Assembly (NCBI GenBank): GCA_028023455.1
Contig: JAQFVV010012435.1
Coordinates: 2,728,001-2,792,000, forward strand
DNA from: Epiperipatus broadwayi
Taxonomy: Eukaryota > Onychophora > Udeonychophora > Euonychophora > Peripatidae
Direction: 5' to 3'
Length of the DNA stretch: 64,000 nt
The position numbers were made by a program, and so were the translations under genes. Shown in pieces: positions 36,461 through 49,909 of the stretch. The notes below the pieces were generated by a model. That model was not told the origin of the DNA. It saw nothing but the letters and a program-made list of their open reading frames with translations, and ran no database searches. Position 1 is the stretch's first letter, and every line of letters begins with the position of its first letter.

Positions 36461-36685
36461 TTGTTACAGAATAAAAGTGAACCATGAAAGAATGGTCCTG
36501 GTTTAATGATCCCTACAAATTGCAGTGACATATGTAACTAAATGAAAATCAAGCTATGGGTGCTATACAAAGAACCAAGTCAACTCAGAGTAGAATTCCA
36601 TATGGTGACAGCTAGTAGATTGCGATAGATGGGGAGTAAATTCTGTAGTCTGATGGATGGAAATGAAAGCAGTTAGTGAAGATGA

Positions 36686-36688
<3 letters not shown>

Positions 36689-36741
<53 letters not shown>

Positions 36742-36781
36742 CATCATTATCATCATCATCATCATCATTATTATTATTATT
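36689..36781. repeat. (TTA)n(TCA)n(TTA)n microsatellite
   Basis: Trinucleotide run that changes from att to atc and back; it may be the tail of a LINE. Confidence 0.95.
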
Positions 36782-37537
36782 AAAACAAAAAACTTAATTA
36801 AATATTCTAAAATAATCAATTTACATACCTTATGGCTTGAATTAATGAATTAAGTGCTTTTAAATTCGTATAGTCGGTAGCATCGAAAAGGACATAATGA
36901 GCTGTGATGCTACTACATATCATCTAAATATCATCTCTCTGTGTGTGCACATATATGGTAGATAAATAAAAAGTCAATTACAATTTGGAAGTCAATTTAA
37001 CTACTAATTAGAAAATCATTTATTTCAAAATAATCATTCAATCAGAAAAGATGTAAATTTTTATAAAAAAAAGTGAAGTTTTTAATTGCTAAAACAATCC
37101 AATTTTTTTTTTTATCATTCTAAGACTAATACACAGCCTTAAGTTCAGATATGAACATGAAAATGAATAATTTTATGGTTACAGAAATGGAAATTTTATT
37201 TAAATTAAAAATCATTTAAATTGCTAAAGTGACATTAGGATGTTCTGGGATTGCAGCGAAAGATCTCTGAGAATCATTTATGTGAATCTGATTATAGAAA
37301 ATAATCAGAAAGAGAAGAGATTATACTTTAAAAATGTGAATCATCACTGAAATAAATTTTATTTCAAATACTTGAATAAAAACACATACAGTTATGTACA
37401 TATAAGTGTATATAAAACGAACTGAAGAGAGTTAGGCTTATATTTAAACTCCTTTTAGTACACGAGATAACAGAATAAAAAAGTTTATTCTTACACACAA
37501 GTGACAGATAATGTAAATATACAAAATAAGCAGTCTA

Positions 37538-37660
37538 ATGACCTGCTTGAGTTTTGGCACAATTGGTAAAGCGTTCGATATGGCATCGGGGGATGGGGTG
37601 GGAGTGGTACCAGGATTGATTCTGGCGCTCGCAGTTCTGGCGTTCGAACTACTTATAAAT
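37538..37660 (+). mobile_element. tRNA-derived SINE head
   Basis: ttttggcacaattggtaaag is a good A box (TGGCxxAxTGGTxxAGC pattern) and aggattgattctgg lies where a B box is expected, about 45 nt on. A local G+C island marks the unit. A 61-codon frame through it has no meaning. The extra sequence between the boxes and the lack of a foldable anticodon arm argue against a functional tRNA gene. Confidence 0.6.
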
Positions 37661-37784
37661 TCCCGAATAATAAATCTATTAGCATTTTTTTTATTGTACT
37701 TACTAATGAGTGAAAAAAAGTAATTGATAAAAATAAAATGTTTCTACTAATTTTTGAATTTATAGTTACTGTATATAAGTATAG

Positions 37785-38110
37785 GGGATTTGAACTCAGA
37801 TTTTCAAGCAACACTTTCAACTATCCACACTATCTCATACAACCGATACACCTGATCACACAATGTAGAAAAGATAAATAATCACCAAAATACGTATTTA
37901 GTGCTAAACCAGCACTCATCAGTTGGTCCAGTTATCATCTACCACATATATATATATATATATAATCAGTGCTCAGTTTATATTAAGATAGCAAATCTTC
38001 ATACTTTAACGGACAGGCGTCAATACACTCCAGTTCCAACTTTTCAGCCATCCATATCATTGAAAATCTGATGATGAAAATTCAAATCTCATGCTGATGC
38101 TAATATTATT
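37785..38110 (-). mobile_element. SINE-family copy, minus orientation
   Basis: Begins ggggatttgaactcagattt (the B box in reverse) and continues with tgctaaaccagcactcatca, gttggtccagttatcatct, a (TA)n run and tttatattaagatagcaaat. Same family as 26147-26600. Confidence 0.65.
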
Positions 38111-38318
38111 GCCATGCCCATGTTGACCTGAAGTCACTCTGACCCCTCATAATATATATATATATATTAGTAATACAAATAATGTATTTATGAAAGTAAA
38201 TATGTAAAAAAAAATGACGTTGATGATAAATAAACGGCGCACAAAATCTAAATCCATAAAAAAGATTAGCATCTATTTTTGAATTTGCAGCTACAGTTAT
38301 ACATTAATTAAAGGGAAT

Positions 38319-38650
38319 TCAAACTTAGATCAAGCTCCCTACGACATTCATTCTATCCAGTATAACCAATACACATGACAACATACAAGTCAGAAGGATA
38401 AATGATCTACAATATATGTATTTCGTGCTGAACCAACCCTTATCAGTTGGTCCAGATCATCATTTTCCATACACACACATATAACTAGTGTCTAGTTTAT
38501 ATTAAGATAGCAAATCTACACACTTTAATGTTGAGTGCTGATTCAGCATGTATGTGATCATGTGTAATAGTTATAATGGATATAGTGGATGACTGTAGGA
38601 GTTTGAAAGTCTAAGTTCAAATTTCATTTAATTACATCTAGATTAAATAT
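38319..38650. mobile_element. Two SINE-family copies in inverted orientation
   Basis: The minus copy runs from ggaattcaaacttag to atagcaaatctacaca. It is joined near 38533 to a plus copy carrying gctgattcagcatgtatgtg and the B-box-like ctaagttcaaatttc. Same architecture as 26147-26600, with a shorter right partner. Confidence 0.65.
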
Positions 38651-38714
38651 ATACATTACACTTGTATTTCAATATTAGTTATCCATAAAATAAAATTAAA
38701 ACTAAAAATGTGTA

Positions 38715-38715
<1 letters not shown>

Positions 38716-38792
<77 letters not shown>

Positions 38793-38832
38793 TATTATTA
38801 TTATTATTATTATATTATTATTATTTATTTAT
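38716..38832. repeat. (TCA)n(TAA)n(TTA)n microsatellite
   Basis: Trinucleotide run that passes from atc to ata to att. It forms the 3' tail of the minus-strand LINE fragment to its right. Confidence 0.95.
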
Positions 38833-39520
38833 TCATTATGAAACAAACAATAAATTTATAATACAGTGATACAAATTCCATACAAGAAAAATCTCGAGTA
38901 AGGAATTTAAATGCAACAACTAAAAACACTAATAAAATACAAAAAAAAAAGTATAAATATAACAAAATATTAAAAATCACAAAGATATTACATTTGGCAA
39001 TTCAATCACAGTGGTAAATAATTACAATATAACATACAGTATAAACAAAAAAAAAATAAACAAAATAAAACTAATGCCTAGCATAATATAACCAGTGCCA
39101 TAAATGCTTTTTAAAAATCAAATAACTAGTGTTCATTAAATTCACAGAACAATCTCTTATAAACATATTAAATAATTTAGGACCATAATAACTAAATTGC
39201 TTCCTACTGGATGTTTTAAAAAAAATAGGTAAAGCTAGCTGATATTTAGTAGATAAACGAGTATTTACAACAGAAGATTTAGTATCCAAATTAAGTTTCC
39301 TATAATAAATATCAAGAATCACTCTATATTTATACAAATGGAAAACATCTAGTATGTTAAACGTGGCATAAATATCTTTAACAAATGTGGTACGTGATCT
39401 ACCGAAAATGATACGCATTGTATAATTCTGTAAAACAGACAAAGTAGTCATTTCAAAAGTAGAACAGTTCCCCCAAAGTGATATATTATAACATAATAAG
39501 CTTTGATAAGAAGAAATATA
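38833..39520 (-). pseudogene. Non-LTR retrotransposon, C-terminal end of ORF2 plus 3' UTR (minus strand)
   Basis: On minus, from about 39510 to the stop at 39071, the frame reads YQSLLCYNISLWGNC, LQNYTMRIIFGRSRTTF, LNILDVFHLYKYRVI, RKQFSYYGPKLFN and ends HLWHWLYYARH. The pattern L-x-YG-x-x-xWG followed by LQ(N/K)xxxRxI and LxxLxIxxLxxYK is typical of the C-terminal region after the RT in CR1/Rex/Jockey-like LINEs. A 3' UTR of about 240 nt follows (39070-38833), ending in an aataaata-rich tail and a trinucleotide run. The frame is intact for this short stretch but 5'-truncated. Confidence 0.75.
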
Positions 39521-39522
39521 TA

Positions 39523-39834
<312 letters not shown>

Positions 39835-40779
39835 AATCTTTACATAAAATGTGCATTAAATAAAAGAAATGAAATTATAGTCCCTGAATAGATGTTATAA
39901 ATTAAAACAATATATAACAAATTAAACAGAGTTGTAAAACCAACTGCAAATCCATAAGAAATGAAAAATGAAATTTTAAAAATTAAAACATCTGTAGTAG
40001 CTGTCTATCGAGTAAAAGCAAGAAATTGACTTGCATTTTAGCAAAGAGTAAACATTGAAATTTCATACCCTAAAACCTGAATTAATTTTCTATTCACATA
40101 TGGTAGATCCTCTTTATTACTAAATAATTATATTCTTCTGGTAAAAAAATATTTGTCCAGAGAAATATATTATTTCTTAATTTTATTTAATATACACTTG
40201 TAGTCATAATAAATTCAAGAGCAAATGCAGCCATTTTATTTCTTATCAATTATTTTTGTCTTATTGGCAAATATTAAGTAGTTCCATCTAGTAGGTAGAT
40301 ACTATACTGTATTAGCATCTAAAGGTAATAATACATATATGAAATGCAATCAGAAGAATATAAAATGAAAAGCTTTTTAAGTATCAGTGAAAATAAATAA
40401 ATCTGTAAATGAAAATAACAAACAATAGATGTTTATTTTTTATGATATGGAATAAAACAAAAATATAGAAAAAATATACATAGAAAACTTTAATGCAAAA
40501 TATATCACATCAGAACTGATTTTTAAATATCATGAAAGATATATAGAAAGTTGTAACTAAATCAATTTTGTTTATTTTAAGTTTATTACATAGAATATAA
40601 ACCCCAAATTAAAAAAAAAAACAATGAAAAAAATCTACCTACTTATTCCATTGTTAGGTGAAAACAAAACTTCAAAAGTATTTTCTATCACCTTTACATT
40701 ATATGTTACAGATTATCAATTAATACAAGTTCAGAGTACTTTCTTACTATGGTGATATACCTAACTTAATGTAATCTTA

Positions 40780-40910
40780 ATAATTTTATTAGTCATTCAT
40801 TAGACTAAAAATTATCCACTTAATGAATATTAATTATTAAGTATTTTTATATGTCCATTAAGTGGTTTGTGCCAAAGTTGTGAAGACAGTAAGTTTGACA
40901 CATCAATTAA
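40780..40910. repeat. Relative of the 3.06-kb hairpin family
   Basis: ttttattagtcattcattag and ttatccacttaatgaatatt match 3065-3105, and gccaaagttgtgaaga lies downstream as the reverse of sequence at 3015-3035. The hairpin is incomplete here. Confidence 0.6.
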
Positions 40911-40949
40911 ACAATAATAATTGATTAATCTATATACACTGAATAATGA

Positions 40950-41060
40950 CAAAGATGTGAAAGTGACAGTGATCTGAACTAACTGATGAATGCTGATTAA
41001 GCATGATATGTACATTTTGGATATCATACATCTTTTTCACTTGTCTTTGATCACATTTTT
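40950..41060 (+). mobile_element. Partial SINE-family copy
   Basis: ctgaactaactgatgaatgctgattaagcat and gatatcatacatctttttca match the body of the family; the tRNA-like end is missing or unrecognisable. Confidence 0.5.
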
Positions 41061-41159
41061 ATGATTACATCCTTCTACAATGTGTTAAAAGTAGATAGAA
41101 ACTAGTCCTTTCTTGTATGAGAGTGATTTAGTCCAAAATTACACTACAAAAATATTATT

Positions 41160-41835
41160 CATTTATATATGAGATGTTTATTTTATATAATGCTATGTTT
41201 TTATAAACTATAATAGTAATAAACAGCCATTAAGCTAATGCATATACACTTTGTGGATTTTTAACTATAAATGAATACTCTCACTTCCAAACACAAGATA
41301 AAGTCTTTGTGAAAAGATAGAATGAATCCATCTTTCCTTTCAACCCAAACATTTACGTATGAGAAAATCTTAAGCATTTGGGAATGAGAGTGTGAAGATG
41401 TTAAGTGATAACTTTAAATTACTTTTACTATGCCTATATGAATGATGCTTGCAAAATTTTCTAGAATTTATGATACATCATTCTTAGTTGGAATTAATCA
41501 TATGTAAATGAGATATTTATTTTATATAGTGCAATGTTTTTATAAACTATAATAGTAATAATCAGCCATTAATCTAATGTATATGAGCTTTGTGGATTTT
41601 TAATTATAAATGAATACTCTCACTTCTAAACACAAGATAAATTCTTTGTGAAAAGATAGAATGAATCTATCTATCCTTTCAACTCAAATGTTTATGTATG
41701 GGCAAATCTTAAGTATTTGGGAATGAGAGTGTGAAGATGTTAAGCAATCACTTTAAATTATTTTTACTATGCCAGAATGAATGATGTTTGCAATTTTTTC
41801 TAGAATTTATGATATGCCATTCTTTTATGTAATTT
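41160..41835. repeat. Tandem duplication, two 339-bp units related to the 3.46-kb foldback
   Basis: Units at about 41160-41498 and 41499-41835 are similar at more than 85% by eye. Each contains aacacaagataaa(g/t)tctttg and gggaatgagagtgtgaagat, which also occur in diverged form within 3461-3812. Each unit carries one half of that foldback, not both arms. Confidence 0.85.
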
Positions 41836-43151
41836 TGATTATGGATAAACTAGCAATTGTAAAACAGTCATTTTTAGGCTATTTATTTTAAACCTGTTTG
41901 TGAATAACATGAAGATAAATCTATAAACTAACTATTCAAATAATGTTCTGTTACTTATATCCAATACTGGTGAAACCCAGTTATAATATGTATCTATTGA
42001 CTATAATCATGACTCATAACATTAAAAATGGGATATTAAGACAAGTAATCAAACCTGAACTAGTTGTATAAGAAATATATTCATGTTATCAATAAAGATC
42101 AAAACTTAGGCATGAGATTATTTATGAATATTAAAACATCATACAGTGAGTATACACTAAAAGTGATTTTTGAGTTTAGGATTATGTACAGAAAATAAAG
42201 CAAAATAATACTAATACAAAAAAATCCTCCACTATTTAAAGATAAAAAAAAAAACACAATAAAGAATTTAACTTTAATTTTATAACATATCTTTCATGCA
42301 AACTGAAATGTCTTGAAAAAGGTATAAAGAAGAAGATATGTGTTAGTAAAAGTTGAAACAGTAAGATGTGCTTTGCAGATCTTCGTTTTACCTTTTCTCA
42401 CCTATTTCCTACCCTTATACTTTAGTTTGAACCCCAATCTATCGTAGTGTGTCTGCAATACGCTTATATACCGAAAATCCCGCCTAATTTTAAACCACGA
42501 ATACAATGCTCGTATTATCTATAGGTATAACTCATGGCCAAATACATAAAATATTATGGATTATGTATATGTTCACATAATTTAGATTTATTTAAAAGTA
42601 GGTTATATAGGTCATAATTGCGCACACACTATGATATGCATTTTAAAACATATCAAAATTATAAATCGTTAATTAAAGTTATTTTGTTTGAATCTATTTA
42701 CAAAAATATATTACAGTCGTAATATATTTTTGATTTAAAATATAATTCATATTCATTTAGTAGATAGATTCAAATATTGCAATTTAAAAAGTAAAATAAT
42801 TTTCTTTTAATTTAATCATAGTCATTCCAAATATTTCTGTTAAAATAAATGAGGGACAATAGATTTATTATTTAATGCTATAGAAGCTTATCTAAAAATA
42901 CAGCAGATATCCACTTAAGGTTTTCTTTAATTAGTAAAAGTAATTTTAAATTAAATCTAGTTTGTAATTTGAATGTCGACAAGGAAATTAACAATATAAA
43001 TTAATTAAAATTTTGTTAAATTCCTTTAGACATTTGGATAGATTTAATTACAGCTGATAAGTCCGATATATTTTTGTAACACTCCAGAGCAGTTCTATTG
43101 TTTATTTCCACTATAAAAAGAAGAGTTTTCTTTTGTTCTCCATTCTGGTCA

Positions 43152-43235
43152 TTTGCTGATGAAATGTTTCTAACCAAAATTATTCTAGTTTTTGCTGATG
43201 AAATGTTTCTAACCAAAATTATTCTGGTGTTGCTA
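43152..43235. repeat. 39-bp tandem repeat, two units plus a partial third
   Basis: The unit begins tttgctgatgaaatgtttct and ends in ccaaaattattct. The minus-strand 86-codon frame (43016-43276) reads through it with repeated TRIILVRNISSA. I do not recognise the protein and do not call a gene. Confidence 0.85.
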
Positions 43236-43390
43236 ATGAAATGATTTGAGTGATATTCTAGTAAAATATTCTTCAAAATATATTTTTCCTGAGATTTTAG
43301 CTACATGCCTGCAAACTTATATTTGAAGCTGAGTTTTCATCTCCAAATTAATTTACCATGTTTAGAGCTGGTGAAGGCTATTTCCCTCAG

Positions 43391-43542
43391 GAATGGCCGG
43401 CTGCTGCTCTAGACTATCGGAAGCTATCCCACAAGGAACCCCGGAACTGCTGCTGCCAAAAATATGAACAATTCCAGATTTTGCTGCTGAATTATATCAA
43501 AACCTGCTGACCATCAATCTACCTGTAAATGCTTCTCCAGAG
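43391..43542 (+). other. Candidate exon-like segment (152 bp)
   Basis: G+C-rich island between a good acceptor (ggctatttccctcag) and a good donor (ccagag|gtaacc). One frame stays open for 39 codons (EWPAAALDYRKLSHKEPRN...) before a TGA; the other two stop sooner. It could be an untranslated or lncRNA exon, a terminal exon, or part of an unrecognised repeat. No homology is recognised. Confidence 0.25.
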
Positions 43543-43549
43543 GTAACCT

Positions 43550-46500
43550 AAATTAACCCAAGAGCTTTTGTGATTCTTAACTAACATGCTATAGCTATTT
43601 GAAATTGTTTTTCTTTTATTTCACTTGACTTATTATGTACTTCTTTAACGTGTTCAAATATAATCAACAGTTTTGCTCTCTATCCTTGGGTTAATATTTT
43701 CTATTTATTAAGCTTTCTTTTACTTTATTATGATAATGTGTCAGAATCATCTTTGACTGAGTGAATTATTCCCTTTGTTGAAAGTAAGACGTCGCTATTA
43801 AGGCATATTTTTAAATTTATAATAATTCCCAATTTTATTATCTTGCAAATCACTCGTTCGAGGGCGATTCTAATCTTCTTTAACATATATAATAATCACA
43901 TAGTTTAAAATCTACATGTTATTGATTTTAACCTAATATGAGAGTATGTGTGAGGTCAATGATTTAAATGTGTCCCCAATGCATGATTGTGTAAATAAAC
44001 CTATGCTTTTTTTTTAAACCGACAAGCATGCATTTTTCTATTTTTAAATACTGTGTTCTACGTTAATTACAAAGTTCATCATTGACGTCGAGAATGTGCA
44101 GACCCTTTTAAATGAATTTCTGGGAATTTGATTGGACATTTCTCTTAATCCAAGTAAAACCCATTTAGTATGTTTTATATACATTAGTCTAATATTGCTG
44201 GTAAATGAATTGGTTGTTGAGACCACTTTATTTTGCTTTTCCAAGGATTTTTACACAGCCAAGTCCGTTCTCTTCACTTCCTGTGGTTTCCAGGCAGAGT
44301 ATTTCCACAAATGACACACCTGGGAATTAAATGCAGTCATCACCCAGTCGCTAAGATTCGGCTGTTCATGACAACACTTTCCTATGGGATAGTGGCAAGC
44401 TGCCCTCCGTAGTCATTCCAAATATTTCACTATTGTTTTATTTATATATTTATTTTTATAAAGCATCTGTGACTTAAATGTGTCACACCCTCCATCCTTT
44501 AAAAATTCATTACTAGCAATACTGGCCTCCCATCTGCTTTAATTATTATTATCAAATAAATGTCTTGATCACATCCCCACTTTATTGCTTAGGAAGCTTT
44601 TGTCCGTGCTATTCTCGAAATCAATAAATATTTTATAACACTAAATTTTCAAGTATTTTATTAAATTTTTATAATTACTCAAAGCACCATGCACATGTTC
44701 CCATCTCTTTAAGCACATTATCATAATACTATTAGCCTGAGGGATAGAATATATAATTTTGCTTTAAGACCTTTTGTCATTTATTGGAATGTAATGCCAA
44801 CAATTATTTAGTAAGCGTCCCTGTCTCATATACGCAGACAGTGGCATTATATATATATTTCTATATAAATAAATTTTGAAATCATTTAAAATTAATTTTG
44901 ATCTTTTATTTTATTGATTCCTATCACTGTCTCGGTCTATATATTTATTTTCTGCATTTCTTTTGTACATCCATAGACGTTAATTAGCAACTCAAACTTA
45001 TCTTAGTATAGAGTCTTTTTGTTTCTCCCTGACCACCAGGCACTGGTAAAAGGTTATACTAGTAGTAGCATCAGATGCGTTATCACGTAGGTGGTGCTGT
45101 GAAATTTAGTCTTTAGATTCAAACTTAGTATATCTAAAAGGCAACCCCTCCTAGAATGTTCAGTTTTGTGTGTGGGGTTTGAATTCTGCAGTGTGTTAGT
45201 GAGATAGACGATTCTGACTGTTACAAAGTATACGAATTGATTAAATAACAAAATTTTAGCCTAAAGTTACATCAAGCATTGACCATCATGTAATCAACTG
45301 CCGCTTGGAAATGTCATTGCAGGAAAACATTCAATGAAGTAATGAATTATAAACTAAAGTTTAAAATTGTATGCTTTCATTTGATATCTATTATTCAGTC
45401 ACTCTGTTGTAAAACTTGTAATAATTAATATCACACACATATTCTTCTGCTATACAATTATCTTTTTTTTTTTGATGTCTAGTTTGTAATAATACAATCA
45501 TTAATAAATTTGTGCCTTTTTGTAAGCCCTCTTCAGTAATTTTTTTGAAATATTTAAAATATTATTTTTTCTATAATCATTTAACTGCCATTTTTCTTGC
45601 AATCTAGTTGATTTTTAAATCCAAAGTCTATTTTAAAAAAAAAAACAGCCTATAAATTGCTCATTAAAATGCAAATGCTTTTCCAATAGCCCTTATACCA
45701 TTATGTTTAGGGTTGCCTATTGCTGGATAGTGATGATGTAAATCATTTTCTAATCTCTTCTAGCTAAGAATATCTAGATATCCATTTACCACCAATATTA
45801 GATAGTTAGTTGAGTTAGTTTTGCATTGTTTACCTGAAAAAAATTGTAAGACTTATTACATCTAAAAACATTTAATGTTTTTTCAACCAGAATTTGAATC
45901 CAAATCATGGACTGAATAAAAGTATTTGCATATAATTTTTATTAAGAAATTTATGTGTTATAAGTGAAAACTATTTGGTCTAGTGATACTATTAAGACTT
46001 AATCCTTTTCAAAAAAATATTAATTAATGAAAGATGTTCCTTTTAAAAAGAAATATATAATTTCATTGAATGTATTACTAAATTTGTCAAATAAATTGCA
46101 ATTAATTTCATTATTATGCTAATTTTCTTAATATATTTTGTTTTATTGATGTACATAAACATATTTAGGCAGATGTTTTCATGAATGAAGAATGTTGGTG
46201 GTTGAAGCTCTGTGTAAATGGTTAAAAAACATTTCGTGAGCAATAGTGGCACTATCCCAAATACCCATGAAAAAAGGCATAGATGTAAGCCACATTTATT
46301 CTATTCTACATTTACTTGATTTATGATCTGAGAAAGGTGTGTTAGATTACAAAAAAACTGCAGTTTATTACCATTTCCATAGGATTATTGTTGTGTATTT
46401 AGATGCCCATGACATTACTAAAGTGTTGAACTGAGGTAAATTCCAGGATTAATTTTCACACAAATAATGCATACAAACAAATTTGAGTTGAATTAATTAA

Positions 46501-47930
46501 TATGCCATTAAAGTTGCTCAAATGTCACATGATGTCCCATGAAACCAGACACTTATGATTATGATCTGCATAGTTAGTGTGATAGCATTTGAATGACATC
46601 TCACCTCCTGAGCAGCTAAACATTTGAAGCAAGTTTTTTTTTTTAAATATAAAAAAGGGATAGCTTAGATCAACATTTTTTAAAAAAAGTTTTACCTGCA
46701 TACCAATGATTTCAGACATATTGATGAAATTTCATAGTTAAATACTACAAAAGATAGAATAAATAGGCTGATAAACATCAAATTGTGGATTCTATTGGAT
46801 GAGAGTAAATTAATTGTTTGGTCATTTACTGTGGAGAAAATAAAAGCTAGTCTGATTTTTCAACTTATAACATGTTTATTATATAAAAGATTGAAATATA
46901 ATATCAAATTTAATTCCATGTACTTGCTTTTGGAAAATGAGCATTGTATGTAATAATTCGAATAAAAAAAAAAAATTAAAAAGATTTGGCAACTTGTAAA
47001 TGCTGAACATTGAATTAGGGGTCTAGTAATGTATGTTTTTAAATAAGTATTATTATACGGTTAATTTTCTATTAATTGAGTACAATGAATCTGATGCGCT
47101 ACACTGAGAACATATAGCTATTAATAGTCTTCTGATATATATATAATGTTTTATCTATTGGTGAAAGTCTGTTTATTATTTATATATATAGCATGATTTA
47201 TTTTATTTTGTTTATATCTGTAACTATATATATAAATACAGTTTATGATGAATCACTAGGGATATAAAGGCTAACAATCCACTCCTTAAATAACACACCT
47301 GGAAAAAAATGAAACAAGTAACACTAGTCTTAAAGCTTTAGGATATGTACGCATGCTCTCTAATGACACAGTTCACATCAATTCACACTTCAAGAAATTA
47401 AACACAAACATTTAATTGATTAAGCCTTATAATTATATATAATTATTGAAAAACTAATTATAACTTCCAAATCTCACATAAATCATTTCTTTAATCAAAG
47501 TCATATTTACAAATTATGACTTATTAGATTTCAAATATTTTAAATTAAAAAGATTTATTTTAGTTGAATTTTACTAGATCATGTGATCATTGCTTTAACT
47601 TCAACTCAAAGAAACAAACCGTAAACAAAAATAATTATATGTAACAAACAGATAAATGCTCATAAATAAATCATAAATTATTGAAAAATTCTATAGATAT
47701 AGGTATAAATATATTTTGAGCTTTAATCACTTTCTTTGTGAATTATGACGAATAGAGAACATAAAAATAATATATGTGACGTGTTGATGCAAGCCGAATC
47801 AACTTATTAAAGCTTAATATTATAAAACATGTCTGCATATAAAATAAATTGAAGTGATATTAAGCAGCATTTATACATTGTTAACACCATTTGAAGTTGT
47901 AAAAGTTAAACCGATTTCTAAAATATGTAT
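43550..47930. other. Non-coding DNA
   Basis: No supported gene. Patches of more even composition at 44.05-44.45 and 45.0-45.3 kb have small open frames (60-66 codons) without motifs. Short (TA)n tracts occur near 44848 and 47147. Confidence 0.5.
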
Positions 47931-48164
47931 GTCTGATCTAAACCAGGGGTTGGCAACCTTTTAGTGGTATCGTGCCAAACCTACGTTATAATGTTATTCT
48001 GCATGCTAACATAATTCTAATCAGTATTATTATATATAGTATCAAAATTAATCCAGTTATAATGGGCTTCAAAATTATATACCAATTATATGCTTTTGAA
48101 ATCCATTATAACCAGATCTTATATTATTGGTCATTCAATGTTTTAAAAGACATAAAATCATATA

Positions 48165-48445
48165 AGTATAGGGGATTTGAACTCAGATTTTAGGCACCTT
48201 TCAGCTATCCACATTATCTCTTACAACTGATACACATAACCACGCACATGTAGAAAATATAAGTAATTACCAATATATGTATTTTGTGTTAAAGCAGCAC
48301 TCATAAGTTGGTCCAGATTATCATCTTCCATATATACATAATCAGTGCTCAGTTTATATTAAGATAGCAACTCTTCATACTTTAATGGACAGGCTTCAAT
48401 CTACTCCAACTTGCAACTTTTCAGACATCCATATCATTGAAAATT
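48165..48445 (-). mobile_element. SINE-family copy, minus orientation, nested in the hAT-like element
   Basis: Starts ataggggatttgaactcaga and contains gttggtccagattatcatct and tttatattaagatagcaact. Close to the copy at 37785. Confidence 0.65.
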
Positions 48446-48649
48446 TGAAGAGTGCCTGGTCTTCAAATATTTATAGAATCATATGTGAAAATTATATTTA
48501 GTTAAATGATATTGCATTCGAAAGACATGCTTAAAATTTTTTGGCATGGGAAAAATTCATGTGTATTGTTAATAGAGTAGCCGTTTAATGTACAGTGATT
48601 CAGAATTGGCAAAGCGTTTTTAGCTTTCCATGGTTTAATTTAAAGAGCT

Positions 48650-48835
48650 GATTAATGAACTCTAACAAAATAGCATGAAATATGTATATTGGTGATTATT
48701 TATCTTTTCAATATATGTATGTTTAAATGTATCAGTGTTATTAGATGGAGTGGAGAGTGGTGGGTCGTGTGAAAGTCTGTGCTCATACCCTAATATTACA
48801 TATATATATATATAGACACAGGTATAAATAAGCCT
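48650..48835 (+). mobile_element. Partial SINE-family copy, plus orientation
   Basis: catgaaatatgtatattggt, gattatttatctttt, gtatcagtgttattagatgg and a degraded B-box region (gtgctcataccctaa). It pairs in inverted orientation with the copy at 48165 but with a 200-nt spacer. Confidence 0.55.
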
Positions 48836-49463
48836 ATGTTTCAGTTATTAAAATAAAACAGATATTTTTCTAGCATTCATCAAAAATGTTTCAAAGAAAC
48901 TCACTTTTATGATATAAAAAATCAAGTCGAAATTGAAAGTTTTTCATGTATTCTTTTCTTTAAAAGTGCAGACCTTTGTAATTTTTCTCTAAGAGAAATT
49001 TTTTTAATTACACAATAGACATTTAAAAGGAAACAAAACAAAGATTTTTAACTTCTTTGAAATAAGAATAATATCAAGTCTCATGTATTTGGGACTTCCT
49101 TCACGCATTAATCCAACTATTTAATTATCAACTTTTTTTTCAAGTAAACAAACCAAAACTTAAAATGTATTATTATATAATGGTGAATAAAAGTTTTTCA
49201 AATGTATTAATTGATATAATCTTCTATATGAATATAAATTTACTCACTCGCATACAAATGTATCAAAGGTCAATTGACCATCAAAAACAAACAAAACAAC
49301 AACAACAAAAAAACAAATTAGGCAAAATTATTCCTCACTGGGAGAAAAATATATTTCCATCCCATTTAGCTCTTATCTTTATTAAAAATAGCGAAAATCA
49401 ATGTGTGTTTATTGTAGGAAACAATTAATAAATTAAACTCAGTCATGGTTTCTATTTACATGT

Positions 49464-49909
49464 GAGTCTGCATATGCCAATAAATATCACATGACAGGCA
49501 AAACTCTCTATACATATTGTGGCTCAGTGCAAGCCAGAGTAATCAATGGATGCCAGAAGGCTTGCGCATAAAATCCCCATCTAGTCTCAACTCATCCAAT
49601 ATCCCCAGACTAGTTTCTGGCTTGCAGCTTAGATTGAAAATATTATAATGTTTTCCATTTAAGACTCATAGTTTTGTAGTTAAGTAGAGATAAAAGGTGG
49701 CTGCTGGAAGGTTGCATTTGATCTTAAGATCTAGGTGTAGTGCTTTTAGATCCAAGGCTCCTCATTGACAAATGCCGCAAGCCAGAAACTAGTCTGGGGA
49801 TATTGGATGAATTGGCACTAGATGGGGATTTTATGCGCAAGCCTTCTGGCATCCATTGATTACTCTGGCTTGCACTGAGTGGCAATACATATAGAGAGTC
49901 TGCATATGC
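49464..49909. mobile_element. Hairpin retroposon, copy 3 (418 bp plus 14-bp duplications)
   Basis: A perfect 14-bp direct repeat, gagtctgcatatgc, at 49464-49477 and 49896-49909 flanks 49478-49895. Arms of about 120 bp (49503-49625 and 49788-49898) are complementary around a loop of about 160 nt. They contain the ggcaaaactct, tctggggatattggatga and gccttctggcatccattgat blocks seen in copies 1 and 2. The head atatcacatga also matches. This is the longest copy and probably closest to the full form. Its last bases (ttttgcct of the consensus) are lost. The minus-strand 68-codon frame here is a shadow. Confidence 0.8.

Noticed and set aside
36689-36781. CRISPR-like or regulatory array
   Set aside because: It is a plain trinucleotide microsatellite without spacers.
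43016-43276. 86-codon minus-strand frame
   Set aside because: It contains a 39-bp tandem repeat and no recognised motif; no supporting splice or promoter signal.
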